A stretch of DNA of 64,000 nucleotides from Venturia oleaginea. Lineage: Eukaryota > Ascomycota > Dothideomycetes > Venturiales > Venturiaceae. The notes beneath the pieces were generated by a model. The model made no database searches, was not told the DNA's origin, and worked only from the letters and a program-made list of their open reading frames with translations. The first letter of the stretch is position 1, and each line of letters begins with the position of its first letter. Positions 11,192-22,624 of the stretch are shown in pieces. The DNA lies in the NCBI GenBank assembly GCA_013176395.1, contig JABMLP010000013.1:434001-498000 (forward strand). The letters are read 5' to 3'. The position numbers and the translations under genes were made by a program.

Positions 11192-12539
11192 GGATGTGAA
11201 GATACTGGTTACGGAATGGTGCCTCTAAAGTACGTCGTTTATATCTTTTGGAAAGTCGATTTTATAATTTAAGATCAAGTCCGTCTGCTCTGGATCGATA
11301 GCGATGAATTTCTAGCAACCTATCCTCATCAAAATTGCTAGAAAACTCAATGGATACTCCAGACCCAGCCTAGTTCCCATCGTATATGACTGGCTGCGGC
11401 CTGAAAGTGGCGACTTAGACAAAAAGGAAGAGATGATCATCTGCCAATTTTGTAAGAATGGCTGGAGCTTGACGGGTAGCAAGATTGATCTGAGAGCGCA
11501 AGGCTGAATCGGCGAGGCAGACTAAACAGAGAATCAGACCGAAATTAATATGGAGTAGATTGTCTTTCCCAGGCGAGTGTCCTCCACGAAAAGGTCTTTA
11601 CGTAAAAAAGGAACAACAATGGACAATCCGCCAACGTGATAGGCAGGCGTGCATGACTATATGCGCCGGTGACATGTTCGGGGGCAATCGGGTGTGCGAG
11701 AGAACGAGAGAAGCGGCCTCATAGTCTAAGAATCATCAATACATGTGCATCAAGATCTATACAAGATACATTCACATGGCACTATTATATAATGATCCAC
11801 ATCGATGAATTTCTGTCAAATTCGTCTGCCGGCGTTTTCGGGAATTTAGCGGTATCGATCTCAATTTGAGGATGCTGTATGGTAGTGAGTTCTTGATGGG
11901 TATGAATTGGAAAACCGACCGTGGCCTTAAGATCGGCCAAGCTGCCTCTTTTTCCGGTCAGATCGTTGTGGTTATGGACATGGAAAGGAGGAGGGACTGC
12001 GGACGACGACCGGAAGAGATCGGTATCACCGAGCGACGCTAATTTGACAGGTAACTATAGAAGGGAAAAAAAGTTCACATGCGAACCTTTTTTTTCCAAC
12101 TCGATCATCGAAACCGGGTCAATCTCATCAATAATCTATCATAAGCCGGCTCTATCAGATCAGTCCCCGTCTGATGGAGGCGTGAAGAAACCGAAGCCTG
12201 AGACGAGCACGCCGGACCATCGTTTCATCATCTAGTTTCTCAAACGCCGTCAGCTTTGTATTCTCTCAACCATACATGGACGTCTTTGTTCTTTTCAATT
12301 TCCAATACTCCTTAAGAGAGTCACATCGTCCTTCACCTCGGCCAGGAGCCCAAATTGGCTTCCAGCGGAAGAGAACGATGGCCACGATGTGTCAGCTTGA
12401 GGCTATGCCCCTCCACATCCTCTTCAATAACACCGCGGGTGGCAGCTTTGATTCCCGTATAGCCTGGCACGTCGATTCTTGTGGCAATGGCTTACAGAAT
12501 TTCTTGGCGGCCAAAAGCCTCTCACTTGGTCGGAGCTTG
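11192..12539. other. intergenic, no gene seen
   Basis: AT-rich 3' region of the SET gene followed by unassigned sequence. An open frame at 11921-12235 (+) has no recognisable features and is probably chance. Confidence 0.4.
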
Positions 12540-13120
12540 TTCTCACGAAGCTCATAAAGCTTTTCAGCTCTCCAGCTCTTCATGCATACAAGCCAAAGCT
12601 CTTGTGCCTCACCCAATACAGCATACCGGTCCTGCGCACTTGCCTTCACCACTATCAACACATACTCCTCGGCGATGCCTAACTGGGACAACGCAGACAA
12701 TGAGACCATTGCAAGATGCCTCTGCTACAATAACGATAATAACACGGACATATGGGTCCCAAACCAATTCGACTATCCTTTCAGCTTCTGCACACAGTGG
12801 CTGCGGCCGCCGATCCTAGCGAATTACCCGTGTTTCAATATGCGGCAGGCTTCGGCAACGATATTGGCAACGTTGCACGCGGGCAGAGTATCGATTTGGT
12901 GAGCAGTAGCACGAAGAGTTTGGATTGGGGTCGGATTATGGGAACGGCCGCTAACGCAGGCTCTACAACAGGCCTCATCGCCGAGTGGCACTGCAGCTGC
13001 AACTGGAACGGGTACCACAAAGAGCTCAGGGACGAGAAACGGCTATTCAGTCAATTAGGTCAGCCCTCAGGATTCTCGCAGGGATTGCAATCGTCGAGAG
13101 AAGGACTACTATCATAAGTA
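12540..13120 (+). pseudogene. decayed gene for a small secreted, cysteine-containing wall protein
   Basis: Protein-like sequence is spread over shifting frames. Near 12590-12810 one frame reads through CALAFTTINTYSSAMPNW, then ARCLCYNNDN and FSFCTQWL. It continues after about one base of shift near 12800 as AADPSELPVFQYAAGFGND. A Ser/Thr/Gly-rich stretch (SGTAAATGTGTTKSSGT) follows in yet another frame near 12970-13010. The cysteine spacing plus a Ser/Thr-rich tail recalls fungal GPI-anchored surface proteins. No GT-AG intron explains the frame changes, and no signal peptide is found, so a broken gene is most likely. Confidence 0.35.
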
Positions 13121-13719
13121 AACCCACCCCTGTTAAGCCCGTAAGATTGACAGTCGCTCCGATGGTCGTTCACCTCAACTTTTGCTAGCTAAATATCTCA
13201 TTCTGGTTCGGATCAAGATTTGATGGTTTAACCCAACCAGCTCGATAATTGGCTGCAAACGCAATGACTTGATTGGTGACTCGTTCATTACCAGAAAGAA
13301 TATGTATGTTTCAACCAAACGCTATCAAGTTATCGAGGTATCCCAAAGCCGAGACGTTTCCAAGAAACTCCGTTCCAAGCCTATTCAGTTTTCAGGCCAA
13401 TGCATATGCAAAATTACCATATTAAACCTTCAATATTCGATTCATTGTCTGCATCGTGCATACGCAAAGTCTAGTCTTCCGACAGTCCTCTCATTATCAT
13501 TTTCGTCATCCTGACAGGCTTGCGCTCACAGTAACAAATACTCCAACACAGTTAATACGAATCCACCAAATCCAATGCCGCCCCTCACTACCCCACCGCC
13601 GGCCGTGGAAGAAACGCTGGCGCTCGTTGATACTGCGGCTACTGAGCCCATGTTTGATGCTCGCGTTGTCGGCACTGCACAGAGATTAGCCAATCATAAG
13701 AGGCAAAAATTAAACTATA
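13121..13719. other. intergenic, no gene seen
   Basis: 3' region of the glucanosyltransferase gene. A 67-codon frame at 13575-13778 is the shadow of that gene's terminus. Confidence 0.4.
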
Positions 13720-15320
13720 TCAAAAGGAGAGAAAGGATAAAACAGTACGCAAAGGAAGAGAAAAGTCTGCCGTGTTGATAACAGCAACAGCTTTTCCATC
13801 GCTCGAATTCGCACGGCTAGTCTCACCTGCAGATGCGGTCAACAAACTTGAAATAGTAGCACTCGTTGACATAGAAATTGAGCTCAAAATGGACCCGCTT
13901 GTCGAAGACGTGGCGCTCTCGGAGGTTGTTGATGACGTAGAACTGTCTAGAATCAGGACCTTAGACGTACCTGGTGCCCCTGGATTCGCAGCTGCGGTTG
14001 CGCCAGCACTGGACATGGGGACTTTGGTAACGGCTGCGACACCGAGAGTAGGGACCGGGACATCACCATTGACTAACCAGCCACCCGCAGTTGATGGTGG
14101 ACACGCAGGCGGGGAGAGAGAAGGTGTATATGCGGCTTGTGAGATTCCAGTGGGGTTAAGTGTCTTCCATTGGTTGGCCAGATTTGTGAAGTCAGGTTGA
14201 ATGGCTGTTGGTGTACCACTAAGTACCGCACCTCCGGGAGATCCATAGTTGACAAGTCCATAGTTGTTGGTCTCCTCAACCCATTCATAGGCTATTGCTC
14301 CAGACCAAGTGTCGACCATGTCCCGACCAAGAATGCTAGCTTGATCCTGCCATAATCGTGGGCGGCCGACATTGCAACCGGTCTCAGAGAAGAAAATAAC
14401 TTGACTGTAGTTTGCGGCTTGGGCTTGCAGAACCGGGTAACCTGATCCTTGGTAGGTGTTATCTCCACACCACTCGTACGAGTTGAGACCGAAGAAATCG
14501 ATGCGAGCGTTGTCGACGGATCCACAGGCGAGGTAGTTTTGCAAATAAGGACGAAGTTCAGCGATATCCGCTGCTGAATAGCCGATTAGCACTTTCCGGT
14601 AATTCTTGAAATCGCGGTAGGCTTTCAGATCAGCCACGGCGGCTTTGATGAACGGTGCGGCTCCAGATCCTGCAGCGGTGTTGATGGCTTCGTTTGCTAC
14701 CCAAAATCCAGCGATGTTATCGTATTTGATGAAAGCGTCCATGACTTCGGCATATCTGCTGAATTGGAAGGCATTCCAGTAAGGATTGTCTTGTGTGATA
14801 TAAGTCGTGAAGGTATCCATGTCCAGCCATACGTAAATTCCAGCATCTGCGAAAACTTTCATGCAAGGGTCGTGGTTGGCTTGGGAATCCACGTGGTAAA
14901 CGCGGATGGAGTTCACGCCCATAGTCTTCATCAGGTTGACATCCAATGTACATTGGTTGAGATTCACCAGTGGATCGTCAGGCGTGGCCTGGTACGCGAC
15001 ACCTGGAGAATGTTATTATCGTCTGCCAACGCCAACGAAAAGAATTTTGTGCAAGAAGGCGTTCGGAGAGCCTGCACCTGCTCAAGTGAAAATAAGCCTT
15101 GGATAAGTGCTCAATTGGATGTCAAGCGTTCATATTTGTCTACCTCAAGCCAGGACGAAGTCTCAAATGGAGAAATGTCAGAATTGAGCTTACCTTTGTT
15201 GAAGAACTGCTTTCCATCACTGGTGAACAATTTCGCTCCCTTCGCCGTGATGGTAAGGATTGCAGAAGCCGAAGAGAATAACAAGCTTGTGAGAAGCGCT
15301 GCTTTGACGAGTACGACCAT
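13720..15320 (-). CDS. GH72 beta-1,3-glucanosyltransferase (Gas/Gel/Phr family)
   Basis: Cell-wall enzyme that cuts beta-1,3-glucan chains and rejoins them, elongating wall glucan at the plasma membrane. Exons on the minus strand: 15320-15194 and 15002-13720 (469 aa); the 191-nt intron is phase 1 and its removal gives FFNKGVAYQ, the canonical GH72 start of the catalytic domain. A signal peptide is evident (VVLVKAALLTSLLFSSASA). The catalytic acid/base Glu is in FWVANEAINT and the nucleophile Glu in IFFSETGCN. After the catalytic domain comes a Ser/Thr-rich stretch and a modest hydrophobic end, suggesting a GPI anchor. No C-terminal cysteine-rich CBM43 module is present, so it belongs to the shorter GH72 subgroup. 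Confidence 0.93.
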
Positions 15321-16236
15321 GATGGGATTGTGATTCCGACGAACAAAATTGGGATAATATGGTATGGAGCCAAAAAGCCGAACAACGAAAACAGAAAAGA
15401 CCTTGAAACAGTTGGAGGTTGTTGATTGAGGATGGCGAGATTCCAAATCGCTGGAAGGGCCAAGCACGAGTGAATGAGAAGCGGCAGTCGCACTCTGAGA
15501 GATGGGATGCAAGACCAGGTCACCAAAAGAGAGAAGGTGAAGGCAGATACAATCGAAGTCCCAAGCAAACAAACATGCAGGTCAGCGGTCGCGTAAATAA
15601 GTAACATGGAAAAGTTGGCATGAAGCGCATCCACCATCCGCGTTGGAGAGTATGCTACCTTCCTTTGGTTAGGGTGCAAGCGGGCTACCTCCTAGGCTAG
15701 GCTGCATACAAGTCTTGGAAATGTGATAAGAAATGTAACGGGATTCGCAGGATTTCCAATAGCATGCGAATGCCCATAATGCTGGCCAGTAGGACCACCT
15801 CGTTTGGGGCGGCACCGCGGCACAGAGCATTCAGAGCCTCTACCCGGGTTTGTAGGGGCACAGAGGCGGAATGCAACAACGGCACGGTAAGGTACGGTTT
15901 GAGAGCCGGAGAGGCCTCCATGGTGGAAAGCAGTTTCGTTGGTGGCTAGCTCGGCGGGAGATGATGTGCAAGGTTGGCCATTTGATCTGCGCTCCACATT
16001 AGAACCAAAACTTGGCGTTCTGAAACACGTGCTTAGCCCCTTGCGATATCTCATCTACTTCAAGTTCCTACACTCATTCTCACTCTTTAACAACTTCAAC
16101 ATTTCAATGTCTTCACTCCTTTTCAATGCCACGCCCCTCAATGGATCTTGGCCGCATACTTTATTCTCTGTGATATGTTAGCACGTGGCCTTCTGATATG
16201 TCTGTTCCATGTCCCTATGAACAACCCCTTTCCTGC
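15321..16236. other. intergenic, no gene seen
   Basis: Upstream region of the glucanosyltransferase gene. Open frames on both strands (for example 15692-16054 minus) lack domains and look like chance. Confidence 0.4.
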
Positions 16237-16467
16237 TGTCACGGGCTAGACCCTTGGGCCTTTATCTAGGCTTTGCCTATCTCTCTATAGCGCTTGAGGA
16301 CCTAGCTGTCAAGCCTCGGAATAATTCTAGAGCAAGCTTGTGAATGGCTTGGCATCTCCTTCAAGAGGAGTTTGCAATCGTGTATCTATCTTTTTCTCTT
16401 TAGCTAGATTGTATTTCACATTTGGGTGGTTTTCCCTGGTATCCTGGCATGATCTTAACCCGTCACA
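16237..16467. mobile_element. candidate solo LTR, 231 bp
   Basis: The segment begins TGTCACGGGC and ends ACCCGTCACA, which are near-perfect inverted termini of the TG...CA type. The 5 bp CCTGC flank it on both sides (16232-16236 and 16468-16472). This is the arrangement left by recombination between two long terminal repeats of a retrotransposon. There is no internal coding region. Orientation and family are unknown. Confidence 0.5.
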
Positions 16468-17142
16468 CCTGCCTCCGGTACCATGACTAGAGACAGTACA
16501 TGATGGACAGCAGCCACGATTTGAGACAGCACACGATGCTTTGTACCTATACCTTATCTTTTCATCCCGACCATTTTCATCTCTTTCGTGTAACAGCAGA
16601 TGAGGTGAAGTAGAGACCATACTACTACTAGTAGGGAAAGTACATAGAAAATCCACAGCATCCGAACTTGTTTCCATTTGAACCAAATCTACGAGGAACT
16701 TCCATCTCCGCCCCTTTCCTTCGAACTTGACAGGCCAACTTCACCCTCACAACGATATTGGGCTCTCACATCCCCTCCTCCAGCATGCCACCCTCCATCC
16801 TTCAGACTCCGCCTCCAACTCTTTCCCAAGACTTCGCTTTACATAATCGTTATTCATTCTTCGTAATCTTGCACACAGGTTCTTGCGACATACCAGATCC
16901 TACTTGCAGCATACCAATCCTCCGGGGCTGCGGATACAATGCTTGTTAGCCCCTGCGCAATATTGCGAACAACGTCCGTAGTCTTCCCAACAGCCATCCG
17001 TTTGCGCACTGACGGACGAGATGAGAAGGGCGCTTATGGCGAGAATGAAAGATGGCTTTTATAGACGTAATTGAAATGTGTCCAAGTGCTTACGAAGTCC
17101 TCAAGGAGTTCTTGGACATGTTTGAATATACTGTCTTATCCG

Positions 17143-17283
17143 GGCAGATTCACTAGCTCGATTTAGTGGCGCAAAGGAATTTCCAGGCTTTCAATTCGTC
17201 TACCTGTCTCTATTACGTAATTATAGCTCCACTTATTACCTCTCTCAGCTCTAGCGCCACCAGGTCGAACTAGTGAATCTGCC
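17143..17283. mobile_element. MITE-like element, 141 bp, with inverted termini
   Basis: The outer 14 bp are a perfect inverted repeat (GGCAGATTCACTAG at 17143 against CTAGTGAATCTGCC ending 17283). The symmetry continues inward with mismatches to about 30 bp (GTGGCGC / GCGCCAC). Short length, inverted ends and no ORF fit a miniature DNA transposon. No clear target-site duplication is visible. Confidence 0.4.
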
Positions 17284-17869
17284 AGAATCAGACGGTAGTG
17301 GAGAAGCATGGTACCGACAAGTTTTGATATAATTATAAATAGCATCGAGATCCGGGGAGCGGATGTCGGTTCGGACCAAGGGCTATATGGATTCCGAAGA
17401 TTCTACTAGCAGATATTGCCTTACTGTATGCATCGGAAAATAAGATTGGCGTCAGGAATTTGGACTATACCGAAAATCAGTTGCGTATCTCCTGCTCCTA
17501 CCACAGCAACGATAGTGAACAACTCTATAAAGAAGATACTACGATAGAGAGACCTCTTTCCTATACTCCTGGGAAGTTTTAGAATTATTCATGCGTTGTT
17601 GTTATAGTGATAAAGGCACGAGTTATAAAAAGAGAGGAGACGTTTTCGACCGCTTATTTCTCCCTACTGACAGCCATATACCCGTTGTTCATTGCCGCCT
17701 CAAGTTCCGGATGAGATTCCTGCTTCACTCATCCATAGTATACACCTCCACGATTGAGCGATATTCCAGTTGGCCAGGGTGACCAGGTATCGGTAGTAGG
17801 GCGAATGATACAGTTATACCAGAGGTCTATTTCAAAGCAGACGGGAGGATCGCAGTCAAGGTCAGTTCC

Positions 17870-18059
17870 TTACTAGTTAGTACGGCATTGCAAAGACTTG
17901 TTAACCCTAACACATACAGACGAGATTACAGTAACCATCCGGCGGAGGGTTACGAGTAGTCTAGGCCAGTCTCTTACTAGTTAGTACGGCATTGCAAAGA
18001 CTTGTTAACCCTAACATATACAGACGAGATTACAGTAACCATCCGGCGGAGGGTTACGA
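17870..18059. repeat. two direct copies of an 86-bp unit, 104 bp apart
   Basis: Copies at 17870-17955 and 17974-18059 match over 86 bp with one visible difference (CACATACAG versus CATATACAG). Each contains a single telomere-like TTAACCCTAAC. The near identity implies recent local duplication. No coding potential is seen. Confidence 0.9.
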
Positions 18060-18592
18060 ACTGGTACTAGCCGAGGGGCTTGATAGTTCATACGGCGAGG
18101 GCGGATTGGCGGCGGCGATAATTGATGTACGAGACGTAAGGTAGTAGTAGTTTAGGGATATTGAGAGGAACTGCCGATGCGATCGCAACTCTTCCACCTC
18201 CATATCTTACTAAATGACTGACTGAGTGATTCTGAGAGCTTGCCAAGATCACTCGCCATAATCTTAGCAGTATTGATAGTATATTGACAAGGCCTGCTTC
18301 GCTTCATTTAGGCTGCATATCCAATTTGGTCCATGACACAATGATTCGAGCTGGAGTCGCTCATAGGAAGCATTCACTATTTAATAGAAACAAACGAGAT
18401 TGACATTGCCGTTGAAGCAGATAGAAGCCTGCTGAGCTGACGTGAGAGTATGGAAATCTTTGGGAGAAGAATTCGGACTTGATCTTGCCGAAATTGGCCC
18501 CCGAGCCGAAAGGGAAACGACCCGCCATCTTCCTCCGAATCTTACCCTCACCTCCCCACTCCTGTCACCTTCAAGAGAGAACAACTGTGAAG

Positions 18593-19722
18593 ATGGCGCT
18601 TCCAACTACCCAGAAAGCCGCCGTCAAAATAGGCAGAGGTGCGACTTCTAGAGTCGAGATTAAGGACTTCGCTGTACCCAAGATCGGACCAGGACAGATC
18701 CTCCTCAAAATCAACTACAGCGGCCTCTGCGGCTCCGACAAAATGTTTTATCGGGATGAAACCCCTTCTGGAGTGCCAATGATGCAAGAGCCTTCCCTCG
18801 GAATCTCTGGTCATGAAGGGGCCGGAGTGGTCGTCGAAGTCGCTGAGGATGTCACAGATCTATGGACAATTGGAGATAGGGCTGGGATCAAGTACATAGC
18901 CAGCACATGCCGCAAGTGCGAATTCTGTACGAATGGAATCGATGAGGTTTGTTGTCCAACATCCAAGAAGAGTGGAGCCAACTGTCCAGGAACCTTCCAA
19001 CAGTATTGTGCCACGGATGCCAGATATGCAACGAGAATACCGGATGGCGTCACGGATGAAGAGGCTGGTCCGATCATGTGTGGTGGTGTCTCAACGTATG
19101 CGGCCTTGAAAAAGAGCAACGTTGAGCCTGGACAATGGATTGTCATTCAAGGTGCTGGAGGAGGTTGTGGTCATTTCGGCATTCAGTATGCTAAAGCTAT
19201 GGGCATGAGAGTCATCGCCGTGGATAGCGGTGTCTCAAAGAAGCAATTTTGTCTTGGTCTTGGTGCAGAGCACTATATCGACTTCGGCGATGTAAGTAGC
19301 AGAATCGGACAATTTCGAGCGCCAGAAGCTGATTTGGGTCATAGATTAAGGATATCCCAGCTGAGGTCAAACGTATCACGACATATGGAAGCCACGGCGT
19401 TGTAGTTGTGCCTTCGACTCGCGAGGCATATGGAGTCGCACCTCTCTTACTCAGGCCAAGAGGAACCATGGTATGTGTTGGCTTGCCTGGTGCTGACATA
19501 CGAGCTGGACCACATCCAGCATATTTGGCACGGAACAATCTCAAGATCGTTGGAAGCATGTGCGGATCACTGAAAGAGACAGAAGAAGCACTTGATTTTA
19601 CAGTCCGTGGTTTGGTGAAGCCTGTCTTGACGATTGGCGAAATGAAAGATCTGGACAGCCTGATGGACCAAATGGCTGAAGGGAAAGTCGCTGGCCGCGT
19701 AGTCATAAAAGTCGATGCGTAG
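18593..19722 (+). CDS. zinc-dependent alcohol dehydrogenase (MDR superfamily, propanol-preferring type)
   Basis: Cytosolic NAD(P)-dependent medium-chain dehydrogenase. Exons 18593-19291 and 19345-19722 (358 aa); an acceptor six bases later (19351) also keeps frame. Catalytic-zinc ligands are seen in NYSGLCGSD and GHEGAG. The structural-zinc loop has four cysteines (CRKCEFCTNGIDEVC). The Rossmann motif is GAGGGCGHFGIQYAKA. The upstream in-frame Met at 18479 is rejected because MALPTTQKAAV is the normal family start. An ADH1-like role (ethanol/acetaldehyde or longer primary alcohols) is a family inference. Confidence 0.93.
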
Positions 19723-20328
19723 CCTAAGTGATAGTGTGGAGGGTGGGGACTTTGGGCTAAACACAGACTTGAACACAACCTACCTAGAAGAGAAGCAGCA
19801 AACCATGACACACTGAGATGCAGACTTTATTGGCAGTGATGTCTCTAGAAGAGAAAGACATCATGACAGGAACGCCAGATTTGGCCTGGAAACTTCAGCT
19901 TTGCGAAAAGCGAATTTCATAACATGCAGAGCTCTCCCAAATGAACCCGACGGATAACTCTCTGCCAGGTACGTCATTTAAGAATCCTGTTTAAATGGGG
20001 AGGATATTGGACTGGAAAAGCGAGGATACGGTGTCCCAATTGACAAGGCAGAAAGCTGATCGTCTTCCAATTGCACTTGACATAATGAACTGGTCTATTA
20101 TACTAACTACTTCTACATTTATAGTCGATGGACCCAGTCAATGTTATAAGTGTCGGTATAATATCTAACTCAGATCGCTTACTCCCCGCCTTCCGAAAAA
20201 GCACCATCATTCTGCACCCCAAGAAAGGTTTACTCTCTGCCCTCCTTTAGCTATCATGGTCCTAAAAAACTTGGCATAGGCACTCGCCAATAATTTCGTC
20301 CCCAATACTTTCGCAGAAACCGCCAGCA
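19723..20328. other. intergenic, no gene seen
   Basis: AT-rich sequence between the alcohol dehydrogenase gene and the first broken F-box-like copy. Small open frames have no features. Confidence 0.4.
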
Positions 20329-20496
20329 ACCTTCCTCACGCTTCCGCGCGAGCTTCGCCAGGAAATCCTCATGGGCACAGCAGCCGGTTTCATTGAATCT
20401 CTCTCCGCGGAACGCCGTAAACGGAACCGGAGGAAAACCATTCGATGCCTCAATAAGCGCTTCAAGAAAGTGAAGACGCAAACGGAGATCCTTTAG
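20329..20496 (+). pseudogene. broken F-box-like gene (copy B)
   Basis: One frame encodes TFLTLPRELRQEILMGT and a basic tail before TAG at 20494. A second frame from 20497 to about 20665 continues as a Trp/Glu/Lys-rich helix (LLEDWKDEWQAKGLEG), which resembles the C-terminal helix of the family. No start codon lies just upstream and the halves are out of frame, so this is probably a relic. Confidence 0.5.
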
Positions 20497-20790
20497 ATGA
20501 GTGGAACGTCAAGGTATTTGGAGTGGCTGGGCAATTGCTAGAGGATTGGAAGGATGAATGGCAGGCCAAGGGGCTGGAGGGGCTTATGCTGTCGATGTGC
20601 CCTTCAATCATGAGTAGTTCCGATGCTTTGGTCACAAAGAAAATCTCAAGTAAGAGAAGGAAATGAGACGTGTCAACTGACTGACCGTTGGGAAATTGAC
20701 ATGCGGGTGACCCATCCTAACAGTTCGAAGAGACTTATTCCCGTTCCTACCACAGCTTCACTATCACATATTCAACACTCAACACCATCA

Positions 20791-20972
20791 ATGTCACCTT
20801 CGACAATCGCAGTGGCGGCCCCAAAACGAAAGAGATCCCGCACACGAACAACGCTCCTCGCCCTCTCTCTCTCGAAATCCGTGAGTACATCAGTGTTATA
20901 GCAGCCAGGGAAAACCGCTACCCCCCAATGCATCTAAGCTTTTTACGGCAATATCCCGCCACGGCCCCATAG
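20791..20972 (+). pseudogene. broken F-box-like gene (copy C)
   Basis: Starts ATG with a basic Ser/Thr-rich leader (APKRKRSRTRTTLLALSL). The reading then shifts by one base to EIREYISVIAARENRYPPM and stops at TAG (20970-20972). The two parts together form the F-box-like box, so a frameshift broke this copy. Only about 60 codons are preserved. Confidence 0.5.
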
Positions 20973-21024
20973 CCTGACCTTACACCTGTAACAAGTTGTA
21001 AGCAAGACAGATCAACTCTACTTA

Positions 21025-21285
21025 CTAAAGGAAAGGGTCTCTTACAGTCCGCGTTAAAATCAGCGTTATTAAGTCCACCACCACAGAGCTGGCCCTAATG
21101 TGCCTTATTACGGTGACATTCGGAGTTATCAACCTGTTTCCCTTATTGGTATTGCATGCGACTTTCATGGCAAGATAGTTTCTCGAACCATCCTTATTCG
21201 CACACCAGCAGTTTAGATATGTAGCGTCCGCCTCGACACCTATATAAGAGACGCAGAGAACCGCGAGGATCGTAGTAAGCTGCAT
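21025..21285 (-). CDS. small secreted cysteine-rich protein candidate, possibly frameshifted
   Basis: ATG at 21285 starts a signal peptide (MQLTTILAVLCVSYIGVEA) followed by ATYLNCWCANKDGSRN. The annotated frame then loses cysteines and ends at 21025. In the neighbouring frame the same DNA near 21090-21030 reads GQLCGGGLNNADFNADCK, which looks like the expected second half of such a protein. No intron with matching phase links the halves. Either the splicing is unusual or a one-base shift has damaged the gene. Confidence 0.45.
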   Translation of the reverse strand: MQLTTILAVLCVSYIGVEADATYLNCWCANKDGSRNYLAMKVACNTNKGNRLITPNVTVIRHIRASSVVVDLITLILTRTVRDPFL

Positions 21286-22624
21286 GATTTGTTCCGGACT
21301 AGTATATATAAATACTGTTGCTTGATAACTGAGTGTCCCTCGGATTGGCGGCTGGAGAGAAGAGCAGCGGAAAGGGAGGTGGGTTGGGCTTATTGCCCTT
21401 GGATCACCAGTCGGTATTTTTCCCAATGTCGATTTTTGAGCTGAAGATAGTAACGATCTAGATCTTGAAAAGATTGCTGAACTCAGGGGGACGATATTGG
21501 TAGCGGGACTTTCAAACTTTATTATCTTGATGTTCGTATTGATCCCGATACTTATCATTTTTCGACCGCCTGACGTGAGTTATTCTTTTCGACTCTAATC
21601 CGCACCGACTACCAAACTTCTCCAGCATTCTCACAATACCCTTCGGCGTGAGCGATCTCGGAATGGTGCGAGACAAAGCCATCGAGGAGTGGTATACAGC
21701 CATCAGCAAGCGGGAATGAGCCATCCGCAACCGGTACCGGGAACTACATATCTACAATGAAAGTATACTAGAATGGGGCGCCTCTCTTCGCACCATCACA
21801 GAGATCACTGAAAGATGTTTGGTTTGCCGAGAAGAAGTGGATTCAAGAGATTGAGAAAATACTCGAAAAGGGCTTGTGAAGTTAGAGCGCTTAACGTGTT
21901 CGAGACTCGCCGATAGGCTTGGGCGAGCAAGGAGGAGCGCATAGTGATTCAGGATGAGTTTCATGGACTGCGTGCTGGTCAGTAAGGGGATGAGCCATGA
22001 CAGAGGGATATGATGGTCGTCGTGGCCGTTGTCCTGAGCCCAAATTTTTATAGGGATTATAACACGAGTGTCCATACTAGCAGCTTCCTAAGACTCGCTA
22101 TGCGGCCAGGCAACAGAATACAAGCCTCGAGTAGCATGAATTAAGCTCCACTCTTCTTCCAAATTTCTTCTCCACTTGACAACAGAAATCCAAACAAGAA
22201 CAAGCCCGTCGTCCTCATTAAAACAACAAACAACCATTGCAACAATGGCGAGCGCAACATCGCTCGAAATGCTAGTATGATTTCCCATAGTCGAACCTCA
22301 TTTGCCAAAGCTTGCCCTTATCCATCTCAGAGCAAAGCGAATATTCTTTGTCGTGCCCCTAAGCAGAGTCGATCGTATTTGTCCAAGTTTTTCCAGAGCA
22401 CCAAAAACTCAAAAGATACTCAGAAAGCTCGCCCTCGGTAATAGTCCCTAACCTGTCTGCGACCCGTCGAGTCTCAAGTGATGTTGCAAGCTTCTAGCAA
22501 AACTGATCTGGAAAGTCGTTCGAAAGTTATCGCCGTAATTTTAATTGCGAGATAAGCAAATGGACAGCCCAAGGTCATTGTTCACTTCAATCTCGTCGGC
22601 CCCAGGCTCCGGAAGCAAAGCAAT
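21286..22624. other. intergenic, no gene seen
   Basis: Several 60-110-codon frames on the minus strand (21512-21730, 21752-22075, 22088-22288) show no domain, signal peptide or credible splice structure. Confidence 0.4.

Larger units (their letters stand above)
16468..18592. other. gene-poor, repeat-bearing stretch
   Basis: No gene was found. The stretch contains the MITE-like element at 17143-17283 and the repeat pair at 17870-18059. A piece at 18210-18240 (TGACTGACTGAGTGATTCTG) resembles the repeat family clustered at 49.8-51.2 kb. The last 300 bp are the promoter of the alcohol dehydrogenase gene. Confidence 0.5.

Noticed and set aside
12392..12709. 105-codon minus frame near the decayed secreted-protein gene
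   Set aside because: No domain or signal; the plus-strand cysteine-containing reading explains the sequence better.
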